Positions 1-7,121 of a stretch of 40,829 nucleotides of DNA are shown here, in pieces. This DNA comes from a virus. A model generated the notes under the pieces. That model did not search any database. It was not told where the DNA came from and saw only the letters and a list, made by a program, of their open reading frames with translations. Position 1 is the stretch's first letter. Every line of letters begins with the position of its first letter. The stretch is from positions 1-40,829 of IMG/VR virus record IMGVR_UViG_3300032334_000755; one strand, given 5' to 3'. A program made the position numbers and the translations under genes.

Positions 1-1
1 G

Positions 2-151
2 GAAATTACAATCAGAAAAGTCGCCAATGGTTAAATTGTGCGCACCGAAGGCGAAGATCCCGTTGAGGGTTTCGTGACGAAGGAATATATCTTCACGAGA
101 AAATCGCAAGTCATCAAATTCTTCAGAGACACCTTCTCGGCAGGAGAGTAA
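2..151 (+). pseudogene. 3' end of an unrecognised gene, with an in-frame stop
   Basis: The reading frame that ends at the TAA of 149-151 looks coding: it reads VRTEGEDPVEGF followed by KEYIFTRKSQVIKFF and ends FSAGE. In the same frame the first ten codons (EITIRKVANG) also look coding, but a TAA at 32-34 separates the two parts. A tyrosine or glutamine codon there would give one continuous small protein of about 49 residues. Alternatives are a separate 37-residue product starting at GTG 38, or a sequencing error. The gene start may lie just outside the window. Function unknown. The next gene follows after 2 nt. Confidence 0.4.
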
Positions 152-153
152 TC

Positions 154-486
154 ATGGGTATGATATTTGTTCATGAGCGAGCAAGTAAAAAGCGCAAGCC
201 CAACAAGCAACAACGTGAGTTGGCTGAACAGTGGGAAGCATTACTCAAGAAGTATGAAACCAAACCTGTCAAGGCAAAGGCTGTTCCGCTACCACAGACA
301 AAGACTTATGTGCGTGAGACAGTACGTCACCCAAGTCTGAATAGTGGTCATCATGACACCAGTGCCAAGCCAGCAAAGGTTTACACAGGGACTAAGATGC
401 TTGGTATCGGCACCATGCATAAGTCAAACTCTGTGCCGATTTTTAGTAGTGAAGAAGCAGTATCAATTGCAACAATGCGGAGATAA
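154..486 (+). CDS. hypothetical basic protein, 110 aa
   Basis: I do not recognise the family. The protein is rich in Lys and Arg in its first 45 residues (ASKKRKPNKQQRE), with a short predicted helix (ELAEQWEALLKKYE) and a probably flexible second half. It has no signal peptide or membrane segment. The start is supported by an AGGAG ribosome site at about 142-146. A second Met three codons later is possible. The gene sits in a tight plus-strand run of small ORFs leading to gp33, with 2 nt to the next gene, so it is probably co-transcribed with replication and transcription genes. Confidence 0.7.
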   Translation: MGMIFVHERASKKRKPNKQQRELAEQWEALLKKYETKPVKAKAVPLPQTKTYVRETVRHPSLNSGHHDTSAKPAKVYTGTKMLGIGTMHKSNSVPIFSSEEAVSIATMRR

Positions 487-488
487 TT

Positions 489-770
489 ATGGATCTTTCA
501 ATTAACGAAATGCGTGATAAAGTGTCGCTGTGTCTTATCGATCGTGACTATGACGCACTGACCAAAATCCACTTGTTCTTGGTTCATCAATCCAAGGTTA
601 TGGACAAGTGGTTCGACAAATACCTGGACATGTTCGAAAAGAAAATGAAGCCAGAGCATCCAGACACAAATATCTGGAAGATGTACCACAGCAAGTCGAA
701 TGAATACTCAGAACTAAAACAACTAATAAGGACTACTGATGCTTACCTCAGAAAATACAAATCAATTTAA
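489..770 (+). CDS. hypothetical protein, 93 aa
   Basis: Family not recognised. The sequence is strongly helical and charged, with aromatic residues spaced through it (VMDKWFDKYLDMFEKKM), and no membrane segment. The start at 489 has a GGAGA ribosome site 5 nt upstream (479-483) and lies 2 nt after the preceding stop. The 3' end overlaps the start of the gp33 gene by 32 nt, which suggests translational coupling to the late co-activator. Context suggests a small regulatory or accessory protein, but no function can be assigned. Confidence 0.75.
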   Translation: MDLSINEMRDKVSLCLIDRDYDALTKIHLFLVHQSKVMDKWFDKYLDMFEKKMKPEHPDTNIWKMYHSKSNEYSELKQLIRTTDAYLRKYKSI

Positions 771-978
771 CACTGCATCATCTTTCTCTCTCTTCATCGA
801 GAAGAAGGCTAGAGAGAAGCGCATGCCTTACATGGATGCAGTACTCGAGTATTGTGCTGAGAACTATATTGATCCACAGGACATTGCTTCGATGATTAAC
901 AAATCGTTGAGAGACAAGATTCAGATGGAAATGATTGAAGCCAATATGTTACCGAAACAGGCAAAGTTGGATGTATGA
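739..978 (+). CDS. 33: gp33-like late promoter transcription co-activator
   Basis: The 79-aa product matches the core of T4 gp33, which bridges host RNA polymerase (beta flap) and the sliding clamp to activate late promoters with gp55. The stretch IEKKAREKRMPYMDAVLEYC followed by AENYIDP aligns with T4 IEKMVEEFGMSYLEATTAFL and then EENSIPE. Further on, LRDKIQMEMIEANMLPK aligns with T4 IIEKIQSEAIDENLL. T4 gp33 is 112 aa; here the N-terminal extension is shorter, and the C-terminus ends in KLDV instead of the hydrophobic clamp-binding DFLL tail. The start is supported by AAGGA at about 729-733. Adjacency to gp59 and gp32 matches the T4 neighbourhood. The stop overlaps the next start (ATGA). Confidence 0.85.
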   Translation: MLTSENTNQFNTASSFSLFIEKKAREKRMPYMDAVLEYCAENYIDPQDIASMINKSLRDKIQMEMIEANMLPKQAKLDV

Positions 979-1145
979 TACTAACCGATGAACACTATGA
1001 TTATCTAATGTGGCTTCGAGATTCTGGAGAGACCAATATGTGGGGTGCTGCTCCATATATCCAGAAAGAGTTTGATGTATCTTATGAAGATGCCAAGGCG
1101 ATTTTGATTGAGTGGATTGAAAGTTTTAATGAGTATAATGAGTAG
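975..1145 (+). CDS. small hypothetical protein, 56 aa
   Basis: This short ORF fills the gap between gp33 and gp59. Its ATG overlaps the gp33 stop (ATGA at 975-978) and its TAG (1143-1145) lies 5 nt before the gp59 start. The product begins MILTDEHYDYLMWLRDSGET and is acidic, with an aromatic, helix-forming C-terminal half (EDAKAILIEWIESF). I believe similar small proteins with a WLRDSG and AAPY pattern occur in other phages, but no function is known to me. Tight spacing on both sides and the coding-like composition support it as a real gene. Confidence 0.7.
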   Translation: MILTDEHYDYLMWLRDSGETNMWGAAPYIQKEFDVSYEDAKAILIEWIESFNEYNE

Positions 1146-1150
1146 GAAAC

Positions 1151-1756
1151 GTGGACGGATTTAATGCATACAAATACTACATGGCTGTTAAATTACACTT
1201 CACCACAGATGGCTATGATGTATTCGAAACTAATGGACATGTAAAAGGATCACGAGATGTATTTTCTAATCGTAACGATAGATTTATATTTGAGAAACTT
1301 GCTCGCAAGTTTGAGAAACCATTTGACATCATACAATATTTTGTTGCTAACTTTGCTTATGGCAATGATGCCGTCATTTATTGTGATGCTGACGGAACTG
1401 CTAACCTAGTCACATGGCAACGTAGAAAACAATCACTGACACAAACATTTAAAAACGACATAGATGCGCTATTGCTTCATGTCGAAAAAAACAAACACAC
1501 ACATGACAGAGTTTTCAAATTCGTGCAAGGTGATCACCCAGAACTACTCAAGTTGTTTCTTGGAAGTCACATCAGCATTGAAACTATGGTTATCCTTGAT
1601 TCGTTCGAGGACTATCTTTCTTCTTGGAAGTCGTTTACAAACTTGCTTTGGGAAGAAGAATACCGTAGAATCATTAAGTGTAAGAGGTTCGTTAAATTTG
1701 ACTCTTACAAATTAAATGGCATTTATCAGGAACTTAACGAAGGATTTATCTTCTGA
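1151..1756 (+). CDS. 59: gp59-like replicative helicase loader
   Basis: The 201-aa product aligns along its length with T4 gp59 (217 aa). That protein loads the gp41 helicase onto gp32-coated forked DNA. Matching blocks are the N-terminal DGFNAYKYY (T4 DGKSVYKLY), RFIFEKLARKFEKPFDIIQY (T4 KYFFQKLSEKYKLKELALIF) and the C-terminal ISIETMVILDSFEDYL (T4 ISFETFILLDSFLNII). A GTG start at 1151 is chosen because the homology begins there and an in-frame TGA lies just upstream. The next in-frame ATG (1181) would lose the conserved N-terminus. AGGAAA at 1144-1149 is close to the GTG. The gene lies two genes before gp32, its known partner. Confidence 0.88.
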   Translation: MDGFNAYKYYMAVKLHFTTDGYDVFETNGHVKGSRDVFSNRNDRFIFEKLARKFEKPFDIIQYFVANFAYGNDAVIYCDADGTANLVTWQRRKQSLTQTFKNDIDALLLHVEKNKHTHDRVFKFVQGDHPELLKLFLGSHISIETMVILDSFEDYLSSWKSFTNLLWEEEYRRIIKCKRFVKFDSYKLNGIYQELNEGFIF

Positions 1757-1760
1757 TATC

Positions 1761-1967
1761 ATGGGTAACACTAAAAAGAATTATCATCAAGACTATGATG
1801 ATGAAGAACGCAGTAAGCGTAAAAAGCATCCGAAACATTCACCAAATGTCAAGGGTAGAGGAATGAAAACACTAAATAGTTATGTCGAGGAAGACGACTT
1901 TGAAGACGAACTCTTTAAGGAAGAAATTCTCGATGATACTAAAATACGTTTTTATACAAAACACTAA
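1761..1967 (+). CDS. hypothetical highly charged protein, 68 aa
   Basis: Not recognised. The N-terminal half is very basic (ERSKRKKHPKHSPNVKGRG) and the second half very acidic (EEDDFEDELFKEEILDD), so the molecule is strongly polarised and probably disordered. The ATG at 1761 follows the gp59 stop by 4 nt. An earlier in-frame Met at 1716 lies inside gp59 and is less likely. The gene sits between gp59 and gp32, so a link to the replication fork is plausible from context only. Confidence 0.6.
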   Translation: MGNTKKNYHQDYDDEERSKRKKHPKHSPNVKGRGMKTLNSYVEEDDFEDELFKEEILDDTKIRFYTKH

Positions 1968-1993
1968 TCATACTTTAAATACAAGGAAATACA

Positions 1994-2914
1994 ATGGACA
2001 TTCAAGCACTCCGCAACATGCGTAAAACAGACTTCAGCAAAATCTCTGCTGAGTTTGACAAGATTGCCAACCCAGAAGCTGGTGGCAAAAAATCTTATCA
2101 AGACGATCGCTTCTGGAAACTAGAAGCCGACAAAGCAGGTAACGCAACTGCTGTACTCCGATTCCTACCAATTATTGAAGGCGATGACCTACCATGGGCA
2201 CGTGTCTTCAATCACTCTTTCCAAGGTCCAACTGGAAAGTGGTATATCGAAAATTCTCTCACTACTCTTGGTGAGAAAGATCCTGTTGGTGAACTTAATA
2301 CTAAACTTTGGAACTCTGGTTCTGAAGCCAACAAGGAAATCGCACGTAAGCAAAAGCGTAAGCTGTCTTATATCGCTAACGTGTTGATCATCTCCGATCC
2401 AAAGCATCCTGAAAACGAAGGACAGGTTCGTCTATTCAAATTCGGTAAGAAGATCTTTGACAAGATCATGGAAAAAGCCAATCCTACCTTTGAGGATGAA
2501 AAGCCAGTTATCGTGTTCGATCTTTGGGAAGGTGCAGACTTCAAACTGCGTCAACGTAAAGTCGATGGTTACGCTAACTATGACCAGTCTACCTTTATGG
2601 AACCAGCACCATTGTTTGGTGGTGATGAAGACAAGTTGTTAAAGGTCGTTAACTCTCAACACAAGCTGTCTGAGTTTCTGGATCGCAAGAACTTCAAGAC
2701 CTTTGAAGAACTCGCTCGCAAGCTGAACGATGTTCTGGATGGTGAAGGTTCTGCCCCTGTTGCTTCAGCTGCTAAGTTATCTGAAGACGAGAACTATACT
2801 CCACCTGTGCGTACACCTGCTCCAGCTGCAAAGCCAGTAAGTGTTGCTAAAGTGGATACTGGAGATGATGAAGACGTAATGTCTTATTTCCAGAAGATTG
2901 CTGACGAAGCATAA
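1994..2914 (+). CDS. 32: gp32-like single-stranded DNA-binding protein
   Basis: The 306-aa product matches T4 gp32 (301 aa), which coats ssDNA in replication, recombination and repair. Matching blocks include FWKLEADKAGNATAVLRFLP, GKWYIEN, LSYIANVLIISDPKHPENEG, FKFGKKIFDKI and FDLWEGADFKLR, ending in a flexible region and an acidic tail (DTGDDEDVMSYF), as expected for protein-protein contacts. The T4 zinc site (His64, Cys77, Cys87, Cys90) is not conserved: the His is present at residue 74, but the segment reads NSLTTLGEKDPVGELN and the protein has no cysteine at all. A strong AAGGAA site at 1983-1988 supports the start. A terminator follows directly. Confidence 0.95.
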   Translation: MDIQALRNMRKTDFSKISAEFDKIANPEAGGKKSYQDDRFWKLEADKAGNATAVLRFLPIIEGDDLPWARVFNHSFQGPTGKWYIENSLTTLGEKDPVGELNTKLWNSGSEANKEIARKQKRKLSYIANVLIISDPKHPENEGQVRLFKFGKKIFDKIMEKANPTFEDEKPVIVFDLWEGADFKLRQRKVDGYANYDQSTFMEPAPLFGGDEDKLLKVVNSQHKLSEFLDRKNFKTFEELARKLNDVLDGEGSAPVASAAKLSEDENYTPPVRTPAPAAKPVSVAKVDTGDDEDVMSYFQKIADEA

Positions 2915-2931
2915 TCGCTTCTAGCATTGAG

Positions 2932-2956
2932 AAAGCCACCTTCGGGTGGCTTTTTT
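2932..2956 (+). terminator. Rho-independent terminator after gp32
   Basis: A 9-bp stem, AAAGCCACC paired with GGTGGCTTT, closes on a TTCG tetraloop and runs into a T run (2951-2956). This is an excellent intrinsic terminator for plus-strand transcription from gp32. It lies 17 nt after the gp32 stop and directly beside the stop of the convergent tape measure gene (2958). On the minus strand the stem is the same but the T tract is short, so it may also slow the opposing transcript. Confidence 0.93.
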
Positions 2957-2957
2957 A

Positions 2958-5402
2958 TTATGCGTATTTCTTTGCTAGATGACCTTGCATACCAGCGTCT
3001 GGGTTTCTCACTGGTGGTTTCATAGCATAGGTATTGGAACTGCTGTTAGTAATAGTTGTTGGAGCAACGACATTAGTATTTGATGCAGCTGGTTTAGCAT
3101 TCTTGGCTAGATCGCTTTCAGCTGATGCAGCGGCAACCTTGTTACCTGTCTGTGGTTCTTCAGGTGACTTCAGCTTAGCAAGATCGGTTGCCTTGGCATA
3201 ACCAACATCAACTTTCATCTTATCAAAGAAACTTAACTTCTGATAAGCATCATCTTCCTTGACGATATCAGCAACTTCTTGTTTATTACCTGATGAAGCG
3301 TTGGATTTAATTTTATTGAATGCACGTTTACTAATTTCACGTGTTTCTCCTGGTCCAGCTGCATCACCTGATAGAGTTGATTTACCAGTAGCTGGATCGA
3401 AGGTTGCTAAATTTTGACTATATGTAGCTTTACCATCAACAACTTTCTCACGAGTGTCCAGAACATTAGTTTTGTCCTTGGACATCTCATCTCTTCTTCG
3501 CTTTTGGGCAGGAGTTTCGTTAGTGCGATCACCCGTATACTCACTACCACCACTACTAACAACACTTTGTTTTAAGTCAGAAGATTCACCCTTTGAACTC
3601 GAAGACTGTTCTAAACTTGATGAACCACCAACACGATTCTCTCCCTTTTCTGGTCTGAACGGATAGAATGGTCCGATAGCAACTTTCTTACCAATGATTG
3701 GAATAGTAAATCCAATTTCTGGTATGCCAAAGTCTTCAAGGAAACCAAACACTTGATCTTTAATCTTCTTAAAGAAGTCTGCAATAGGTGCAAAGAACTT
3801 TTTAACTGGTTCTACAATATACTCTGTAAGCATACCACCGATAAACCCAAATGCTTCCATGATTGGTTGTGCGATATACTTGTCAAAAGAATTTCCAAGA
3901 AATCCAAAGAAGTCTTTAAGTGGTTGTATGATATAATCGTCAATAAAACCATCAAAGAAATTTACCAGCGAACGAATCGTTTCAGCATCGATAAGACCGA
4001 AGGTTAGGAATGAAAGGATGCCACCGAATCCAGCTATCAATGCTTCTGCAATTGATCCAGTTTCCATGAATGCCTTAAATCCATCCATAATACCATTGAT
4101 CAGCGAGCCGATGATCATTGCAGGTAATAAGAATTTTGTAAATGCTTTGAGTAGATTCTTTGGATTGAAGATAAACTTGGCTGCATTAAGAATTCCAGTT
4201 CCAAGCATACCCATGATACCATCTAAGAAGCCACTACCGCCACCTTCTTCTGTCTTAGGTTTCTGTGCGTCATTTGGTTTTCTTGCACCACCTGTATTTT
4301 GTGCTATGGCTCGAAGCAATTCAGTTTGCTCTTGCATCATCTTCTGATTTTCAATATCAGCTTCTGTCATATCAGCTGCACCAAGACCAGAAGATGTTCC
4401 TCCTGAGAACGAATCATCATTGGCTGCTGGCTTGATTATCTTTGCTCTTTTCTTTGTTGAGTTTGGATCATCAATATCAGCTGCTTTAACTGTCTTTGGT
4501 TTGTCTGGATCTGCTTTAATTTTAGAATCTGTTGATTCTACCTTAATTGGTTTAACATCAGCTGATCTTTTCTTTGTAGAATTTTTATCAGTATCATCTG
4601 CAGCTTTAACTACTTTTGCTTTCTTTGGATCCACATCTTTAGTTGGTCCACCGAATGACTCACTGAATCGAGTATCTACCTTTGCCAGTTGTCCTTCTAA
4701 CTCTACACCTTTCTTGAAGAAGCCACCACGTTTGATCTGACCTTCTTTAAAGCCACGATCTTGCAGTCCTTGTATCTTTGCCTGATTCTGTTTCATATCA
4801 GTCTGTATTTTTGCAGACTTTTCAAATGATTCACCGAAAGACTTTTTACTTCCAAAAGTACTGCCCTGTGTGTCTACACGATCTTGAATGTATTGTTGTT
4901 TCTGCTCTCTGCGTTCGAGAGACTTGTCCATCAGACCACCAACGAATGTATCGCTGTGACCTTTCTTGAGAATACCAGTTGTATCTAGAACACCACGAAG
5001 GCTACCGAACTTTTCCTTGAAGGTAGCCTTCGTGGTTTCACCTGCAGTTGCATTAATCTTTCCAGTCTGTGGAGATAGTCCCATAACCTTTTCGGTTATG
5101 CTTCCAGGTTTCTGTTGACCAGAACTTCCACCAGCGCCAGCAGCACTCTTTTGAATTTCCTTGAGGGTTTTAGATAGCTGACCTTTGTCACCGAGAGTAT
5201 CGCCAACAGTCTTATTCAGTTTATCCAACTGAATAAGTTGTTTCTTGGCAAAGTCTACGTATAGTACATTGTTTTCTTTGGTTAGTGTTTCTAGCTTAGA
5301 CGTGGATGCATTTCCACCCATTGTATCTGGGCTTTGCATCTTCTGTTTGTCTAATACTTGTTTCATTTGCTTTGCATCCTTTGCTTTTCTTCTTCTAACC
5401 AT
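2958..5402 (-). CDS. probable tail tape measure protein (gp29 position)
   Basis: 814 aa. The N-terminal half is long, Lys/Gln/Ser-rich and helical or disordered. It includes a repeated basic motif around residues 255-330 (TVKAADIDDPNSTKKRAKI and relatives). A hydrophobic region at about residues 385-475 (LLPAMIIGSLINGIMDGF, FGGILSFLTFGLI) would give membrane-spanning segments. It is followed by three tandem 19-residue repeats (DDYIIQPLKDFFGFLGNSF and two relatives). This architecture, and its position directly downstream of gp26/gp51, fit a tape measure protein that sets tail length. Direct similarity to T4 gp29 (590 aa) is not obvious to me. The start overlaps the end of the gp51 frame by about 40 nt. 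Confidence 0.75.
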   Translation of the reverse strand: MVRRRKAKDAKQMKQVLDKQKMQSPDTMGGNASTSKLETLTKENNVLYVDFAKKQLIQLDKLNKTVGDTLGDKGQLSKTLKEIQKSAAGAGGSSGQQKPGSITEKVMGLSPQTGKINATAGETTKATFKEKFGSLRGVLDTTGILKKGHSDTFVGGLMDKSLERREQKQQYIQDRVDTQGSTFGSKKSFGESFEKSAKIQTDMKQNQAKIQGLQDRGFKEGQIKRGGFFKKGVELEGQLAKVDTRFSESFGGPTKDVDPKKAKVVKAADDTDKNSTKKRSADVKPIKVESTDSKIKADPDKPKTVKAADIDDPNSTKKRAKIIKPAANDDSFSGGTSSGLGAADMTEADIENQKMMQEQTELLRAIAQNTGGARKPNDAQKPKTEEGGGSGFLDGIMGMLGTGILNAAKFIFNPKNLLKAFTKFLLPAMIIGSLINGIMDGFKAFMETGSIAEALIAGFGGILSFLTFGLIDAETIRSLVNFFDGFIDDYIIQPLKDFFGFLGNSFDKYIAQPIMEAFGFIGGMLTEYIVEPVKKFFAPIADFFKKIKDQVFGFLEDFGIPEIGFTIPIIGKKVAIGPFYPFRPEKGENRVGGSSSLEQSSSSKGESSDLKQSVVSSGGSEYTGDRTNETPAQKRRRDEMSKDKTNVLDTREKVVDGKATYSQNLATFDPATGKSTLSGDAAGPGETREISKRAFNKIKSNASSGNKQEVADIVKEDDAYQKLSFFDKMKVDVGYAKATDLAKLKSPEEPQTGNKVAAASAESDLAKNAKPAASNTNVVAPTTITNSSSNTYAMKPPVRNPDAGMQGHLAKKYA
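3771..3941 (-). repeat. three tandem 57-nt (19-residue) repeats in the tape measure gene
   Basis: The encoded units are DDYIIQPLKDFFGFLGNSF, DKYIAQPIMEAFGFIGGML and TEYIVEPVKKFFAPIADFF. All share a Y-I-x-x-P core followed by paired aromatics. The repeats are clear at protein level and weaker at DNA level, so they are probably an old duplication retained for structure. Confidence 0.8.
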
Positions 5403-5542
5403 TGAATCAACATAGTCACATATATCTCTCGTTCAAACGGTAACATATCTTCCAACTCTTGCAAGCTATACTTATGGTATTGCATTAACGCAAAATTTGT
5501 TTTATAAAAGTTATAGAGAGACTCATGACAAAGGTTTATTAA
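5363..5542 (-). CDS. 51: gp51-like tail/hub assembly protein, probably made by -1 frameshift from gp26
   Basis: An open frame in the -1 register after the gp26 stop reads LINLCHESLYNFYKTNFALM, then QYHKYSLQELEDMLPFEREI and YVTMLIQWLEEEKQRMQSK. This resembles the small gp51 proteins of T4-like marine phages, which have an HHKYS..ELE.M.PFER.IY pattern as I recall them. The only ATG (5485) gives 40 residues and discards the coding-like upstream part, and no ribosome site precedes it. The gp26 gene ends in a run of eight T (5548-5541 on this strand), a T-TTT-TTT slippery site. A -1 slip there would give a 298-aa gp26-gp51 fusion. The TGA at 5365-5363 overlaps the tape measure start. Confidence 0.7.
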   Translation of the reverse strand, partial: LINLCHESLYNFYKTNFALMQYHKYSLQELEDMLPFEREIYVTMLIQWLEEEKQRMQSK

Positions 5543-6258
5543 AAAAAACTGTTAAGACCCTCGATCACCTTTTCATGGTGATGCTTACAAACTGGGCAGT
5601 CGTACTGCACTTCCTTGGACAGTTTTGGCATTGTTTCAAAGAACTGTTGTATCTTTTTAAACTGTTCTTGGTTTAAATTCTCCAAGAACTCTTGCAACTC
5701 TTCATGAGTTTGATCCTTGGAGTAGTGTAACTCATCACCATCATAGATCAATTCTATTGAGGTGGTAACAACTTTAAATACTGATTCTGCATCAGCTTGA
5801 TCCATACCTTCAAGATCTTTGATCATAGCGAGCGATGGGTAACGCATTACTACACCGACATCATCGAATAGTGGAATTTTCTTGGTGTGTTCTGTAGGAA
5901 AGTTTACCTGTAACTTAGACAGGTCGAAACTCAACTTAACACGTGCCTTAGTTTCTTCATCTGGACAAACATCACAGGCTACCACGATGTCTACAACCTC
6001 ACCTACCGACTTGGCTCTTAGTTGACAGAATAGATACTCGATGTCAAATAGCGCAAGCGTATCCATATCCAGTTCTGTTTTCACACAGGACTTTATGATC
6101 TGCTTTAGTGTATCCATCATTACAGTCTGGTCATCACTTTGTTGAGCGATGAGAAGTGCTTTCTCTTCCTTTACCAGAAAGGCACGAAACTTAACTTCCT
6201 GTTTTGTAGATGGGATTGTTGCTGTGTATAATGTTGCATTCTGAATAGGTAATGCCAT
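5539..6258 (-). CDS. 26: gp26-like baseplate hub / tail assembly protein
   Basis: 239 aa, compared with 208 for T4 gp26. It has the N-terminal FRAFLVKEEKALLIA and FDIEYLFCQLRAKSVGEVVD signatures that I associate with the gp26 family of T4-like phages. Two CxxC pairs (Cys95/Cys98 and Cys221/Cys224, the latter in DCPVCKHHHE) look like a zinc ribbon. T4 gp26 is needed for hub assembly. Its position before the tape measure, together with gp51, suggests a chaperone for that protein. The start is supported by AAGGAG 8 nt upstream. The end (GLNSFF, codons TTT TTT TAA) is the proposed frameshift site. Confidence 0.8.
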   Translation of the reverse strand: MALPIQNATLYTATIPSTKQEVKFRAFLVKEEKALLIAQQSDDQTVMMDTLKQIIKSCVKTELDMDTLALFDIEYLFCQLRAKSVGEVVDIVVACDVCPDEETKARVKLSFDLSKLQVNFPTEHTKKIPLFDDVGVVMRYPSLAMIKDLEGMDQADAESVFKVVTTSIELIYDGDELHYSKDQTHEELQEFLENLNQEQFKKIQQFFETMPKLSKEVQYDCPVCKHHHEKVIEGLNSFF

Positions 6259-6261
6259 ATG

Positions 6262-6684
6262 TCAAACTCCTTTGTTCATGTTATTAATCAATTTGCTCAA
6301 TTCCGCAGTACTACCCACGAAAATCGCATTATTATTTGTCACTTGTTTCGCTGCCTCGCCCTTGCTTGGTGCGTCAAGATCTTTCTTCTTACCATGCAGA
6401 TCCATTAACTGGTGGTTAATGTCTGCAAGCTGTTTCATCAAATTACCCACGACCTCAAAGGCACGTGGATGCTCTGAAGATTTTGCAACCTCCAGTGCAT
6501 GGTTCAATGCATCTTGTCCCTGCTGTAGCAGGTTGTGTAGATTGCTTCTAGACTTATTATAGTCATAATCCATTCGTTCATCGGGAGGAAGAATCACTTC
6601 TCCACTTTGTGTAATGACTTCGCCTGTTACCTTTTCTGTAGGTTGTAGGTCAAAGATCTCACTCATATTATTGTCAATTTTCAT
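6262..6684 (-). CDS. 16: gp16-like terminase small subunit
   Basis: 140 aa, compared with 164 for T4 gp16. The central segment YDYNKSRSNLHNLLQQGQDA, then LNHALEVAKSSEHPRAFEVV and LMKQLADINHQLMDLHGKKK, matches the helical core of T4-type small terminases (in T4, NEALQLALNIARETEHARAM). The small subunit forms a ring that regulates the gp17 packaging motor and DNA recognition. Here it is not next to gp17, which is not in this window. It lies in the late minus-strand operon between a holin and gp26. No strong ribosome site precedes either Met1 or Met7, so the exact start is uncertain. Confidence 0.8.
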   Translation of the reverse strand: MKIDNNMSEIFDLQPTEKVTGEVITQSGEVILPPDERMDYDYNKSRSNLHNLLQQGQDALNHALEVAKSSEHPRAFEVVGNLMKQLADINHQLMDLHGKKKDLDAPSKGEAAKQVTNNNAIFVGSTAELSKLINNMNKGV

Positions 6685-6689
6685 AGTGT

Positions 6690-7103
6690 TTATAGATTCG
6701 GTCTTGGACGTGGTCTCGGCGTATCGGTTGTTGCAGGTGCAGGGTCTTGGAAAGATTGCTGAAATGTATCTGACGAAGGTGCGCCATATGTTGATTGAGT
6801 GCTAGGTGGTGCAAAGGAATTTGATATTGGCACATTAATTGCTGCGCCAGCTACTTTCTCTTGAGTACGACCCCATGCTGCGATACCCAATACTGCACCC
6901 ATTGCTAAGTGAAACAATCCAGCACCTTGTAGCGTTAGTGGGTTCCACTGAGTAACTGGTTGTTTAGTGAATACTTGTAGCAAACTCCAAAGCACAGGGA
7001 ATATTGCCATATCCAGTGTACAGATAATCATGTACATCCAACCCATTGCTGGACGCCACTTCTTTTGCATCCAGTCTTCGTCTTTTTTAGATTCGTCTCC
7101 CAT
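6690..7103 (-). CDS. holin-like membrane protein
   Basis: 137 aa with two clear hydrophobic segments (about residues 20-45 and 58-77) after a charged N-terminus (GDESKKDEDWMQKKWRPAMG). A Pro/Ser/Thr-rich soluble tail ends in PRPRPRPNL. The K-x-W-R-P-x-x-G-W start and the layout resemble the 'holin of 3TMs' family (PF11351 type), whose members form inner-membrane holes for endolysin release. The start has AAGGAA 7 nt upstream. It is embedded in the structural late operon, with no endolysin gene beside it. A baseplate- or packaging-associated membrane protein is the alternative. Confidence 0.65.
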   Translation of the reverse strand: MGDESKKDEDWMQKKWRPAMGWMYMIICTLDMAIFPVLWSLLQVFTKQPVTQWNPLTLQGAGLFHLAMGAVLGIAAWGRTQEKVAGAAINVPISNSFAPPSTQSTYGAPSSDTFQQSFQDPAPATTDTPRPRPRPNL

Positions 7104-7121
7104 GATAGTTCCTTATAGTTG

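Noticed and set aside
1974-1981. TTTAAATA upstream of gp32 as a late promoter
   Set aside because: Only about 12 nt before the ATG, leaving no room for a leader that includes the AAGGAA site.
1940-1994. T4-like pseudoknot operator for gp32 autoregulation
   Set aside because: I looked for a pseudoknot upstream of gp32, but the region is mostly coding for the 68-aa ORF and no convincing paired elements were seen.
4018-4740. Plus-strand ORFs of 109 and 106 aa opposite the tape measure gene
   Set aside because: They are antisense shadows of a long gene with low-complexity codon use; no ribosome site and no recognisable protein.
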